A stretch of DNA of 64,000 bases from Ricordea florida (lineage: Eukaryota; Cnidaria; Anthozoa; Corallimorpharia; Ricordeidae). The position numbers and the translations under genes were made by a program. Below, one piece after another: positions 1 through 12,200 of this stretch; within the stretch, counting starts at the first letter, position 1, and every line of letters starts with the position of its first letter. The stretch covers positions 16,181,185 to 16,245,184 of the forward strand of contig OX453281.1 of NCBI GenBank assembly GCA_949710005.1, read 5' to 3'. The notes beneath the pieces were generated by a model. That model worked only from the letters and a program-made list of their open reading frames with translations, searched no databases and had not been told where the DNA came from.

Positions 1-2101
1 GCTCGATGCCGAGATATCGATTGAAAAAGTTCGATTCAGCCACGTATGGAAAGCGTAGTCGCAGTTGTGGCAGAAATTGGACTAAATAGCTCTGTTTTGG
101 TGCTGAAAGGACATCATCAAGTCTGGCAAGCGGTAACTTGACATGCAGCATTCGAAGAACTTGTTGTATGATGCAGCCTTGAACTGCCAAGAGTGCTTTT
201 AAGCGCTAATAGCTGTAAACTTGGCAGGCGAGTGTGAGTTAAGCCAGAACAGAGCTAGTCTAAAAGCAGGTCTACGCAGTTCGGCATCATAAGAAATGTG
301 TATTGTTGGGATTTACTTGAGTCCCTTTAGATTTCAGGCTTATTAGAAAGTGGAGGTTTGGACCTGCTTTTAGACTTGTAAAACATTTTGATTTGGTGGG
401 AAGGGATCAGTTCCGTGTGAGTGCACTACAGTTACCCATAATGCATTGCGAGATATTTGTCTATAAAAGGTTCTGTGAGCCGCAAATTGTAGAGGAAAGT
501 GGAGACGGATCGAAAGATGTCGAGGAAAAGCGAAGTTTATTCGAGGAAGAGAATGGTCACTTGAGTTGCTCTGTGTAAAAGATGTCGCACTTATACAGAT
601 AATGACGACAGTATTGTAATAACGGGCCCTGTGCAAGAACTTGTCATGTAAACTTGTTTTCATAAATGTGACGATACGGTTGGTTTCGTAAAATTATCTT
701 GACAGAAATAAAAAGAGCAGCTCAAAATAAGCCAACGTGACAATTTTCGTTGGTATATTGTTTAAACTGGTGTTGTTACAGTTGAAAGAATTTATAAGGA
801 TTTGTATGGGAAATGGAAGCTTTGTCACCCATTCACGCTTCGATGGTTTTCCATACAAATCATTGTATTTTTCGAAGTTTTCAAACCGCCATAAAATTCT
901 TCCTTTAAAATAGGAAAGACTGAAAATTTCCACTCCTGCCCATTTATTCTCGCTTCTTTGACCCATGGTAAAAAAAGGAATGTGAGCTCTGTTTGTGGCG
1001 CTTAATTAGGACTAATTACACTGAGTTGCAAAAGCTTTTCGTCCGTAAACAAATGTATGGAAAATTTCGAATGTTGAAATGGTCATAAAATCTTTACCTT
1101 AGGAGGTATTTGCCTGAACATTTGTATTCTGGCCACGACAAACACGATTCTTCCATTTGTGGAATATATAAAGTCCGAGCTTTAAGTTCACCAATTATCA
1201 GTCATGCGATAAGTTTGCTGCAAAGGGCATATTTATGGCGACCTCAGACAAACAGTTTTGGCGAGATTATTTCCATCACTGCCAAATCCTGAAATTTCAA
1301 TTCTGGTTGTTTTCACGGTTTAAAATAGTCGAAGAACGTTTTTCTGTTGATTACGGAAAAGGATTAGTTAATCTGCTCAGATTAGTTTCATTTTTGGCTA
1401 TTATCTAGGTGTTTTTCAAAGAAGGTACCTACAAAATTCAAGGTAACTTCTTTGCCGAAAGTCGGGCAATGCCCGGAATTGGGCTAAGCGGGCGTTTTTC
1501 GTTTGATGGGGGAGAACGAATGTGATGGTGCCAACGACTTCATCATATCGCGTTCTACCTTGCCATATTGTCCTTATCGGACTAGTGCTATTGTATTGTC
1601 GGGGGTAGGGTTTGGGAATTTAGGTTTTAAGGCTAAAAATCTCGGTTGTTTTATTAGATTTTTCATCTCAGTTGTTTCAGTGTGTAATCAGAGCTTGTGT
1701 AAGGTACTTTATTTTGCATGTAAAGCCTAAAGAGAGTTAGTCATACCACAGGGGGGTGGGTGGGGTGGGGTCGGTAGGGGATATGACAGGAAAGCAGTAA
1801 GGGGGGAGGAGAGGGATGTGGGGGAATAGGGGGCCCTAATAGGCTTTGGTTTATGTCTGATTAAGGTAATTGGGCTGAAATGCTAAGGCTTAAAACGCTT
1901 TGATTTTTTATGTCAGGTGAAATTTTTATAGGTACGTTTTCTCAGAAACGCTTATATATATACATATATAAAAACTCTCGGCTCGATTTACTCGGGCGTG
2001 CGAGCCACGTGGTCTGACCGAAAGCGACACGATTAGTAACCTCGCTTCGCGAGGAATGAGTTAGCTGACCTCTCAAATTGGCGGGAGAAGTGCAAATCAG
2101 C
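1..2101. other. left flank, no gene recognised
   Basis: No coding region can be supported here. Open frames are short, lack family resemblance and show no convincing splice context. The stretch holds ordinary AT-rich sequence and a G-rich tract near 1751-1836. It could contain the left end of the Harbinger relic that starts around 2.1 kb, but I could not locate a terminal inverted repeat. Confidence 0.6.
1751..1836 (+). other. G-rich tract, possible G-quadruplex
   Basis: The first 20 bases consist of G-runs of six, three, four and four separated by single T residues, followed by further G-runs to about 1836. Four or more closely spaced G-runs can fold as a G-quadruplex. No role is shown by the sequence; it is 270 bp upstream of the Harbinger transposase relic. 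Confidence 0.45.
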
Positions 2102-3346
2102 ATGGATGACACAAATCGAGATCTAGTAAGCTTAATTTCAGTGATTCGTCTGCTTATTATTCGACAGTCCTCCATAAATATAACAGCACAGCATTTTTTT
2201 TCGAGAAGACACCGAAGAAGGCGCTTTCAACTACGCTATCTTCAAGGTTTGTCGGCATTTCTTTTCCATTTACGAGCTCGTCGCGAACTTGCTCGTCGGC
2301 CAAGAAGAGCTTGGGCATTTCCACGACCACAGAATTGGTTTCAGCAACTTCTAAATAACAATGCACTGGATCACTGGTAGAAAGAAAACTTTCGCGTTTC
2401 CCGCGATACCTTTGAATATATATGCCAACTCGTTGGACCGGCGCTCCAGCGACAAAGCACTAGGATGCGAGAGGCCATTCCAGTTCCAAAGCGAGTCGGC
2501 GCAAGCCTCTGGCGACTAGCTACTGGAGAGTGCTACCGCTCGTGTGGACTGATGGTTGGGTTGGCAAAACCGACTGTCGTAAAGTGTTGCCATGAGTTTG
2601 TTCAAGAAATCTGCCGACATCAAGATGAGTTTATCAAGTTTCCTTCTACTGCGGCAGAGATAGCTAAAAAAAATAAAGGCTTCGACAATAAAAGTTAATT
2701 ACCTAAAGTGGTTGGAGCAATAGATGGAAGCCATGTGCCTATTAAGACCCCGAAAATCAACCATGAAGACTACTTCAACCGGAAACATTTCTACAGCTTT
2801 TTAGTACAAGGAATAGTTGATGCTTCTGGCCTCTATTTATCTGTTGCCACTGGTTTTCCTGGAAGCCTCCATGATGCTCGGATGTTACGATTAACTGACG
2901 TTTATTGGGCTGCTGAAGATGAGAATATCTTAATGTAACCCACATTTGAATTAGGAGGAACTATAGTGCGCCCACTTATCGTGGGAGACACTGCTTATCC
3001 AAACAAAACCTGGCTCATCCGACCATATAAAGATACAGGTGGCCTTAGTAGCGACCAGAGGAAGTTCAACCAAGAGGTATCTAAGGCGAGAATAGTGTCC
3101 GAACACGCACTTGGTATGACCAAGGGAAGATGGAGGGTTTTAATTAAGCGCTTCGACGAAGACAGTGAAAGAATACCTGACACTATCATTGCGTGCTGCG
3201 TTCTACATAACATTTGTGTTTCACGTGGGGATGAACTCGACATAGATGATAGTGATGATGATGATGATGATGACGAGGGCAGCCCCCCCTCCCAGGCTGC
3301 AGGTGCGGTTCTACAAGCCCTTGTTCAATACGTTGCAAATCAATAG
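2102..3346 (+). pseudogene. Harbinger (HARBI1-like) transposase, three in-frame stops
   Basis: In intact elements this DDE transposase cuts and joins DNA with the help of a Myb-like partner. A single reading frame runs from an ATG at 2102 to 3346 (about 414 codons, normal family length) and is broken only by stops at 2378-2380 (TAG), 2696-2698 (TAA) and 2936-2938 (TAA); no frameshift is needed. The catalytic triad remains: Asp in AIDGSH (near 2720), Asp in GDTAYP (near 2987) and Glu in SEHALG (near 3103), followed by the usual GRW. The tail is a run of Asp codons (near 3245-3275). An ATG 24 nt upstream (2078) is also possible. The convergent partner gene is at 4213-5301. Family assignment is from recognisable motifs; inactivity is inferred from the stops. 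Confidence 0.88.
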
Positions 3347-3921
3347 GCAGCATCCCCTTGATTTTGTCCTCGTTGCGTCTTAGGTTACAGAAGGTTACGA
3401 AACAATTGTATTTTGATTCGAAATTTATTTAAGCAATTATGTATCTGATTGTATTAATCCGAACCTGAAAGTAACAGCAGATTGTTCAGGAGATCTCCTG
3501 AACAAACGATCTGAACTTATTTCCAAGTGCCGACATGAAAACAAGTTTTACTTAAAGAACAATTGACGCTCATCCTATACAATACTGAACTATTGTTTTA
3601 CGCCCCTACGCTTTTAGTTTTTAGTTTTTAGTTTAGACAGTTTACTTCACACATCCCTTTGTTCTAATAGATCCGCCTTCCTCACCTATTGTAATTAACG
3701 CGCAGCTTCTCCTATTGTTCTACTTATTGTAAATATATATATATATATATATACTAGCTGATAGGGTTTTCTTCATTAAATCTGCCTGATGAGTGCGTAA
3801 GCACGAAACTCAGAGTTGCAGGGAATCATGTGTGTTTTCATTTAGTAACCCAATTCTATATACCGCTCTACACAAATGTGTATTGAGCACTATTCAGCAG
3901 TGTTTTCTACAACTTCTCACG

Positions 3922-3965
<44 letters not shown>

Positions 3966-4212
3966 TATTGTAATATAAAGCCAATAAAAATAGCGTAGAA
4001 ATTTTCACGGGATAATTACAGGAAATAAAAAAGTTATGTTTGCTGAAAAACTGTAACGAATTTTATACTACGCAAACAGCGATTATAATCATTTTACAGC
4101 ACTGTGTATTTCAGTGTCCAAAATGTTGTTCAAAATCAATTAAAATATCTTTATTCAAGAATCAAGTTAACTGTTCCTTTTTTTCTTTCGAATAAAAGCA
4201 CTGAGTAAAAAC
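3347..4212. other. intergenic region of the Harbinger relic with TA microsatellites
   Basis: This stretch separates the convergent 3' ends of the two Harbinger genes. It contains two (TA)n tracts, at about 3732-3753 and 3923-3963, and a short direct repeat of TTTTTAG-like units near 3610-3635. No coding sequence is supported. Confidence 0.7.
3923..3963. repeat. (TA)n microsatellite
   Basis: About 20 uninterrupted TA dinucleotides. A shorter tract of the same kind lies at 3732-3753. Such tracts are unstable in length and are unlikely to be functional. Confidence 0.95.
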
Positions 4213-5301
4213 CTATTTTTTGGAAGCAAATATGTCTCCGAGTTTTCCTAACACAGACACAACAAATTCTTGGTGTTGTCGCTGCGCTTCTGCCTGAAAT
4301 TTGAAGAGAGCTTCAAAAACTCTCTCGTCGCTCTCCTCGGATCTTTGGATGAATTCTTGCTGAGACTTCATCATGTCAAGGATTGCTAGCTCCATGTCAT
4401 CGCCGCTAAGCCGTTTCTTCTTCTTTTTTGGTTCTTTTTAGTCCTTTTGCCCGTTTTTTCCAGTTTTCTCGGCATCTGCAATATCGCCTTTCTCTAGTTT
4501 CAAACCACAATCTTGATTCCCGGTCGATAAAATATCGTCGGTATCATCCGAGCTACAATCTTGTTTGTGGGCTTTCGTTTCCTTGACAAATCTTGGATTT
4601 ACTTTGTCTGGTGAGGTGAAGACTTAAATTCGTCTATGTTTTCATAGTGTTTGAACGTTTTCCGTTCCCTTCCCATGCGATTGTTGTTATCACATACACT
4701 TTTGTATTTATCCAAGAGCGCCCGCCACTTCTCCTTTAACTGCGCTAATGACTTGTCAGACTCCACACCATTGTCAAAGCACATAATTTGAAACTGCTTC
4801 AAAATATCTTCCCATATGGTTTTCTTGCCGTGACTGCTTTTGGTAGACTGAAGTCTATCGTATTACTCCTTATAAGCCGCAATTAAGCATCTCTCTTCGA
4901 TCAACGACCAGCTACTGCGCTTGTTACGATCGTCACTTTGGCTTGAGGATTAACTTGAACTTGGACTGGTGCTTTCCCTGTCTGATTCAAACTGAAGGTG
5001 ATTGCTTGTACCGGCTACAGGGTTCTGGTAAATCGGGTAGGGATTTAGCATCGCTGGATAATGCAGTGGAGCCTGATTTTGAGCCATTCAAACACCATAC
5101 AGGGTATTACCGGTGTTGTTAATTGCCTGTGGCCTTGTTTGGTTTCGTGCTCCAAATAAATACCCGTTGTAGCAGGGATCTTCGTTTTGAATAGCGTTCC
5201 TATAAACAGAAATATTTAACACAACGTAATCAACTGACAGTCTGAACGGCAAACTCATGAAAATAAAGAAATACTCACAGCGATGTACGAAACCCTGCCA
5301 T
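4213..5301 (-). pseudogene. Myb/SANT-like Harbinger partner protein, broken, two exons
   Basis: The second PIF/Harbinger protein binds the element ends and brings in the transposase. Exon 1 is only 23 nt (5301-5279, ATG at 5301), followed by a GT-AG intron (5278-5200) and a long second exon (5199-4213); codon phase is preserved across the junction. The domain contains a SANT-like helix region (IEERCLIAAYKE, LKEKWRALLDKYK), then an acidic linker, a lysine-rich patch and a C-terminal helix starting MELAILDMMKSQQEF. Premature stops lie at about 5090-5088, 4952-4950, 4865-4863 and 4440-4438, and a frameshift lies near 4610-4625. It is therefore a relic. The intron is predicted from splice consensus and frame alone. 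Confidence 0.78.
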
Positions 5302-6204
5302 GATACCTCGTGCTACAAGTAGGCGCGAAATTTGCCAAGCGCATCAGAGGTGACGTCAGAGCCCTGTAGGCGATTTCCTGTATTAGCTACGTTCTGCTTT
5401 GTGATTGGCCAAGCCACCTCGGGGAGCAGATAAACCGTACTTTTCAGTTCAGGAACTGACATGGGAAGTTCTTTTGTTCTTTTTGATGTATCCATGGAAA
5501 TAACCCTAGGGCAGTTTCGATCTAGGGAAAGCGGTTACACACAAAAACTTCTTTACCCGTGGGCAAACGCTATTTGCCCATGGGTAAAAGGGCTAGTGTA
5601 ACCACGACTAATGTATTGTGCAAGAAACAACAGCCAACAATCCACTGAGTTAATAAAGGCCGCTTCCTTAAAAATACAGGCCTACTCAGGGAGCGTGAAG
5701 TGCTGGTAGTCCTTGCCAGATTTTCCTTGCAATTTACACCAAAAGATCCATCCACAATGTCTTTTGTGAAGTCAAATCAACATACCTCGGTCAGAGGACA
5801 AACAGAAGAGTCTTGCAAAAGTCATCAAAAACTAACGTTAAAACAAAAACAATTGTTTTTTTTCTCTCCGCAAGCGTGCTGAGTGTAAAAGCTACTCGAT
5901 CCGCTAAAGCAGCTCAAAAAGTATGTCATCACAATGAGCATCAGAGTAACTTGCGCGCGCTCCAATGTTACGCACTACAAGATGAATACTTTTCCAGACC
6001 AAATTAACTTACGCTTCCAAACTTCACAAAAACAAATAAACAACACGACGGCGGTTATGCGTTTGTGTGTTACCTGGCATAAATGCGGAATGTGGGAACA
6101 AATTATAGAAATAAATATAGTCTACATACCTCTCTCTTAAATCAGTATATTGATATCCTTCGTCATTCCTAACTTCATTTTCGTGGCAAGCAAATCTGAG
6201 TCCA
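5302..6204. other. unique spacer between Harbinger relic and satellite array
   Basis: No supported gene. It contains the palindrome at 5552-5588 and ordinary AT-rich sequence. The satellite begins abruptly in mid-monomer near 6205. Confidence 0.6.
5552..5588. repeat. short palindrome, possible Harbinger end sequence
   Basis: Two 16-base arms (5552-5567 and 5573-5588) are reverse complements apart from one central mismatch and are separated by 5 bases. The core is TTTACCC next to GGGCAAA. Its position just outside the start of the Myb-like gene suits a subterminal transposase or Myb binding site, but no matching left copy was found. Confidence 0.5.
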
Positions 6205-9200
6205 ATAAATACAATACGATTACGAATTACAATAAATTTGACTTTCTACGTAGATATTGCCCTTTCGTAATACTACAAATCTGCAACGTTTAAGCATTGC
6301 AAAGATTCTGCAGGACGAGATATGATGGAATTACTTTCATTGTAAGGGTTATAGGCAATACGTATGAAGTGCGCATGCGTATGATACAAAACACTCTTTC
6401 CTTATTGTATATCCTACTATTACATATAGATAAAACATTCAAAATGTTTCGATAACTTACCTCCTAGATGACGGTCCTTCTTCCCATACAATCACTTATA
6501 TGGTGTTTTAACCTAAATCTGTAAGGCTGACTTTCCTAGCAATCACCTCTTGGTATTTTTCCTTATTTTAAATAATTACTACAATCACGACATAACAAGG
6601 ATTGTATGTGACGTTTTAAATCCTACAAGATGGTAAAAAGTGCATGTTTATCCCTAATCTTTGTAACGAGGACTAATTTGATGAACTTGAGTACTGTCTG
6701 AGCAGTATGCTATAGAATCAGCTGTCTTAAACAAATATTTTGACAGCCAAAATTCAATTCAACGGCGAATTACAATCAATTTGACTTTTTACATAGATAT
6801 TGCCCTTTCGTAATACTACTTATATGCAAAGTTTCAGCTTTGCAAAAATTCTGCAGGTCGAGATATGATGGAGTTACTTTCATTGTAAGGCTTATAGGCA
6901 ATACGTATGAAGTGCGCAAGCGTATGATACAAAACGTTCTTTCCTTAAATCATATGGATATCTAATCGTTGCAGTTAAAATTTTATTTGTTATCTAAACC
7001 TTAGTCTATATCCTACTAATACATATAGATAAAACATTTAAAATGATTCGTTAACTTAATTCCCTAGATAAAGGTCCCTCTTCCCATACAATCTCTTATA
7101 TGGTGTTTTTACCCAATTCTGTAAGGCAGAGTTTCCTTGCAATCACCTTTTAGTATTTTACCTTGTCTTCAATAACGACTACAATCACGACATAACATGG
7201 ATTTTAAATTACATTTTAAATGCTACAAGATGTTAAAAAGTAAATGTTCATGCCTAATCTGTGTAACGAGGACTGATTTGATGAACTTGAATACTACCTG
7301 AGCAGTATGCTACAGAATCAGCTGTCTTAAGCAAATATCTTGACAGCCAAAATACAATACGATTGTGAATTACAATCAATTAGACTTTCTACGTAGATAT
7401 TGCCCTTTCTTAATACTACAAATCTGCAACGTTTCAGCATTACAAAGATTTTGCAGGACGAGATACTGTAGAATTAAGTTCATTGTAAGGGCTATAGGCA
7501 ATATCTTTGAAGTGCGTATGCGTATGATAGAAAATGTTCTTTCCTTACATCACATGGAAATCTAATCGTTGGAATCAAAATTTTACTCGTTATCTAAACC
7601 TTAGTGTATATCCTACTATTACAAATAGTTAAAACATTCAAAATGATTCGATAACTTACCCCCATAGATGACGGTCCTTCTGCCCAAACAATCTCTTATA
7701 TGGTGTTTTAACCAAAATCTGTAAGGCTGACTTTCCTTGCAACCACCTCTTAATATTTTATCTTATCTTCAATAATGACTACAATCACGACATAACATGG
7801 ATTTTACACCACGTTATAAATGCTACAAGGTGGTGAAAATTGCATGCTCATCCCTAATCCTTGTAATGAGGACTGATTTGATGAACTTGAGTACTGTCTG
7901 AGCAGTATCCTATAGAATCAGCTGTCTTAAGCAAATATCTTGACAGCCAAAATACAATACGATTCCGAATTACAATCAATTTGACTTTCTACGTAGATAT
8001 TGCCATTTCTTATTACTACAAATCTGCAACGTTTCAGCATTACAAAGATTCTGCAGGACGAGATACTGTAGAATTACTTTCATTGTAAGGGCTATAGGCA
8101 ATATGTATGAAGTGCGCATGCGTATGATACCAAACGTTCTTTCCTTACCTCACATGGAAATCTAATCGTTGGAATCAAAATTTTACTCGTTATCTAAACC
8201 TTAGTGTATATCCTACTATTACAAATAGATAAAACATTCAAAATGATTCGATAACTTACCCCCATAGATGACGGTCCTTCTGCCCATACAATCTCTTATA
8301 TGGTGTTTTAACTAAAATCTGTAAGGCTGGCTTTCCTTGCAACCGCCTCTTGGTATTTTATCTTCTCTTCAATAATGACTACAATCACGACATAACATGG
8401 ATTTTAAACCACGTTATAAATGCTAGAAGATGGTGAAAATTGCATGTTCATTCCTAAGCTTTGTAATGAGGACAAATTTGATGAACTTGAGTACTGTCTG
8501 AGCAGCATCCTATAGAATCAGCTGTCTTAAGCAAATATCTTGAGAGGCAAAATACAATACGATTGCGAATTACAATCAATTTGACTTTCTACGCAGATAT
8601 TGCCCTTTCTTAATACTACAAATCTGCAACGTTTCAGCGTTACAAAGATTCTGCAGGACGAGATACTGTAGAATTACTTTCATTGTAAGGGCTATAAGCA
8701 ATATGTATAAAGTGCGCATGCGTATGATACCAAACGTTTTTTCCTTACCTCACATGGAAATCTAATCGTTGGAATCAAAATTTTACTCGTTATCTAAACC
8801 TTAGTGTATATCCTACTATTACAAATAGATAAAACATTCAAAATGATTCGATAACTTACCCCCATAGATGACGGTCCTTCTGCCCATACAATCTCTTATA
8901 TGGTGTTTTAACTAAAATCTGTAAGGCTGGCTTTCCTTGCAACCGCCTCTTGGTATTTTATCTTCTCTTCAATAATGACTACAATCACGACATAACATGG
9001 ATTTTAAACCACGTTATAAATGCTACAAGATGGTGAAAATTGCATGTTCATTCCTAAGCTTTGTAATGAGGACAAATTTGATGAACTTGAGTACTGTCTG
9101 AGCAGCATCCTATAGAATCAGCTGTCTTAAGCAAATATCTTGAGAGCCAAAATACAATACGATTGCGAATTACAATCAATTTGACTTTCTACGCAGATAT

Positions 9201-12200
9201 TGCCCTTTCTTAATACTACAAATCTGCAACGTTTCAGCGTTACAAAGATTCTGCAGGACGAGATACTGTAGAATTACTTTCATTGTAAGGGCTATAAGCA
9301 ATATGTATAAAGTGCGCATGCGTATGATACCAAACGTTTTTTCCTTACCTCACATGGAAATCTAATCGTTGGAATCAAAATTTTACTCGTTATCTAAACC
9401 TTAGTGTATATCCTAATATTACAAATAGATAGAACATTCAAAATGATTCGATAACTTACCCCCATAGATGACGGTCCTTCTGCCCGTACAATCTCTTATA
9501 TGGTGTTTTAACCAAAATTTGTAATGCTGACTTTCCTTGCAACCACCTCTTGGTATTTTATCTTCTCTTCAATAATGACTACAATCACGACATAACAGGG
9601 ATTTTAAACCACGTTATAAATGCTACAAGGTGGTGAAAATTGCATACTCATCCCTAATCCTTGTAACGAGGACGAATTTGATGAACTTGAGTACCTTCTG
9701 AGCAGTATCCTATAGAATCAGCTGTCTTAAGCAAATATCTTGACAGCCAAAATACAATACTATTGCGAAATACAATCAATTTAACTTTCTACGTAGATAT
9801 TGCCCTTTCTTAATACTACAAATCTGCAACGTTTCAGCATTACAAAGATTTTGCAGGACGAGATATCGTAGAATTACTTTTATTGTAAGGGCTATAGGCA
9901 ATATGTATGAAGTGCGCATGCGTATGATACAAAACGTTATTTCCTTACATCACATGGAAATCTAATCGTTGGAATCAAAATTTTACTCGTTATCTAAACC
10001 TTAGTGTATATCCTAGTATTACAAATAGATAAAACATTCAAAATGATTCGATAACTTACCCCCACAGATGACGGTCCTTCTGTCCATACAATCTCTTATA
10101 TGGTGTTTTAACCAAAATCTGTAAGGCTGACTTTCCTTGCAACCACCTCTTGGTATTTTATCTTCTCTTCAATAATGACTACAATCACGACATAACATGG
10201 ATTTTACACCACGTTATAAATGCTACAAGGTGGTGAAAATTGCATGCTCATCCCTAATCCTTGTAATGAGGACTGATTTGATGAACTTGAGTACTGTCTG
10301 AGCAGTATCCTATAGAATCAGCTGTCTTAAGCAAATATCTTGACAGCCAAAATACAATACGATTGCGAATTACAATCAATTTGACTTTCTACGTAGATAT
10401 TGCCATTTCTTATTACTACAAATCTGCAACGTTTCAGCATTACAAAGATTCTGCAGGACGAGATACTGTAGAATTACTTTCATTCTAAGGGCTATAGGCA
10501 ATATGTATGAAGTGCGCATGCGTATGATACCAAACGTTCTTTCCTTACCTCACATGGAAATCTAATCGTTGGAATCAAAATTTTACTCGTTATCTAAACC
10601 TTAGTGTATATCCTACTATTACAAATAGATAAAACATTCAAAATGATTCGATAACTTACCCCCATAGATGACGGTCCTTCTGCCCATACAATCTCTTATA
10701 TGGTGTTTTAACTAAAATCTGTAAGGCTGGCTTTCCTTGCAACCGCCTCTTGGTATTTTATCTTCTCTTCAATAATGACTACAATCACGACATAACATGG
10801 ATTTTAAACCACGTTATAAATGCTACAAGATGGTGAAAATTGCATGTTCATTCCTAAGCTTTGTAATGAGGACAAATTTGATGAACTTGAGTACTGTCTG
10901 AGCAGCATCCTATAGAATCAGCTGTCTTAAGCAAATATCTTGAGAGCCAAAATACAATACGATTGCGAATTACAATCAATTTGACTTTCTACGCAGATAT
11001 TGCCCTTTCTTAATACTACAAATCTGCAACGTTTCAGCGTTACAAAGATTCTGCAGGACGAGATACTGTAGAATTACTTTCATTGTAAGGGCTATAAGCA
11101 ATATGTATAAAGTGCGCATGCGTATGATACCAAACGTTTTTTCCTTACCTCACATGGAAATCTAATCGTTGGAATCAAAATTTTACTCGTTATCTAAACC
11201 TTAGTGTATATCCTAATATTACAAATAGATAGAACATTCAAAATGATTCGATAACTTACCCCCATAGATGACGGTCCTTCTGCCCGTACAATCTCTTATA
11301 TGGTGTTTTAACCAAAATTTGTAATGCTGACTTTCCTTGCAACCACCTCTTGGTATTTTATCTTCTCTTCAATAATGACTACAATCACGACATAACAGGG
11401 ATTTTAAACCACGTTATAAATGCTACAAGGTGGTGAAAATTGCATACTCATCCCTAATCCTTGTAACGAAAACGAATTTGATGAACTTGAGTACCTTCTG
11501 AGCAGTATCCTATAGAATCAGCTGTCTTAAGCAAATATCTTGACAGCCAAAATACAATACTATTGCGAATTACAATCAATTTAACTTTCTACGTAGATAT
11601 TGCCCTTTCTTAATACTACAAATCTGCAACGTTTCAGCATTACAAAGATTTTGCAGGACGAGATATCGTAGAATTACTTTTATTGTAAGGGCTATAGGCA
11701 ATATGTATGAAGTGCGCATGCGTATGATACAAAACGTTATTTCCTTACATCACATGGAAATCTAATCGTTGGAATCAAAATTTTACTCGTTATCTAAACC
11801 TTAGTGTATATCCTAGTATTACAAATAGATAAAACATTCAAAATGATTCGATAACTTACCCCCACAGATGACGGTCCTTCTGTCCATACAATCTCTTATA
11901 TGGTGTTTTAACCAAAATCTGTAAGGCTGACTTTCCTTGCAACCACCTCTTGGTATTTTATCTTCTCTTCAATAATGACTACAATCACGACATAACATGG
12001 ATTTTAAACCACGTTATAAATGCTACAAGATGGTGAAAATTGCATGTTCAATTCTAATCTTTGTAATGAGGACTAATTTGATGAACTTGAGTACTGTCTG
12101 AGGAGTATCCTATAGAATCAGCTGTCTTAAGCAAATATCTTGACAACCAAAATACAATACGATTGCGAATTACAATCAATTTAACTTTCAACGTAGATAT

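Larger units (their letters stand above)
2102..5301. mobile_element. PIF/Harbinger transposon relic (internal region)
   Basis: Two genes in convergent orientation, a DDE_Tnp_4 (HARBI1-type) transposase on + and a Myb/SANT-like DNA-binding protein on -, make up the standard two-gene content of PIF/Harbinger elements. Both are interrupted by stop codons, so the copy is inactive. Coordinates cover only the coding core: terminal inverted repeats and a TTA/TAA target duplication were not found. A palindrome at 5552-5588 may lie in its right terminal region. Confidence 0.8.

Noticed and set aside
393..1730. Short plus-strand frames in the left flank
   Set aside because: All are under 80 codons, with no family resemblance or regulatory context.
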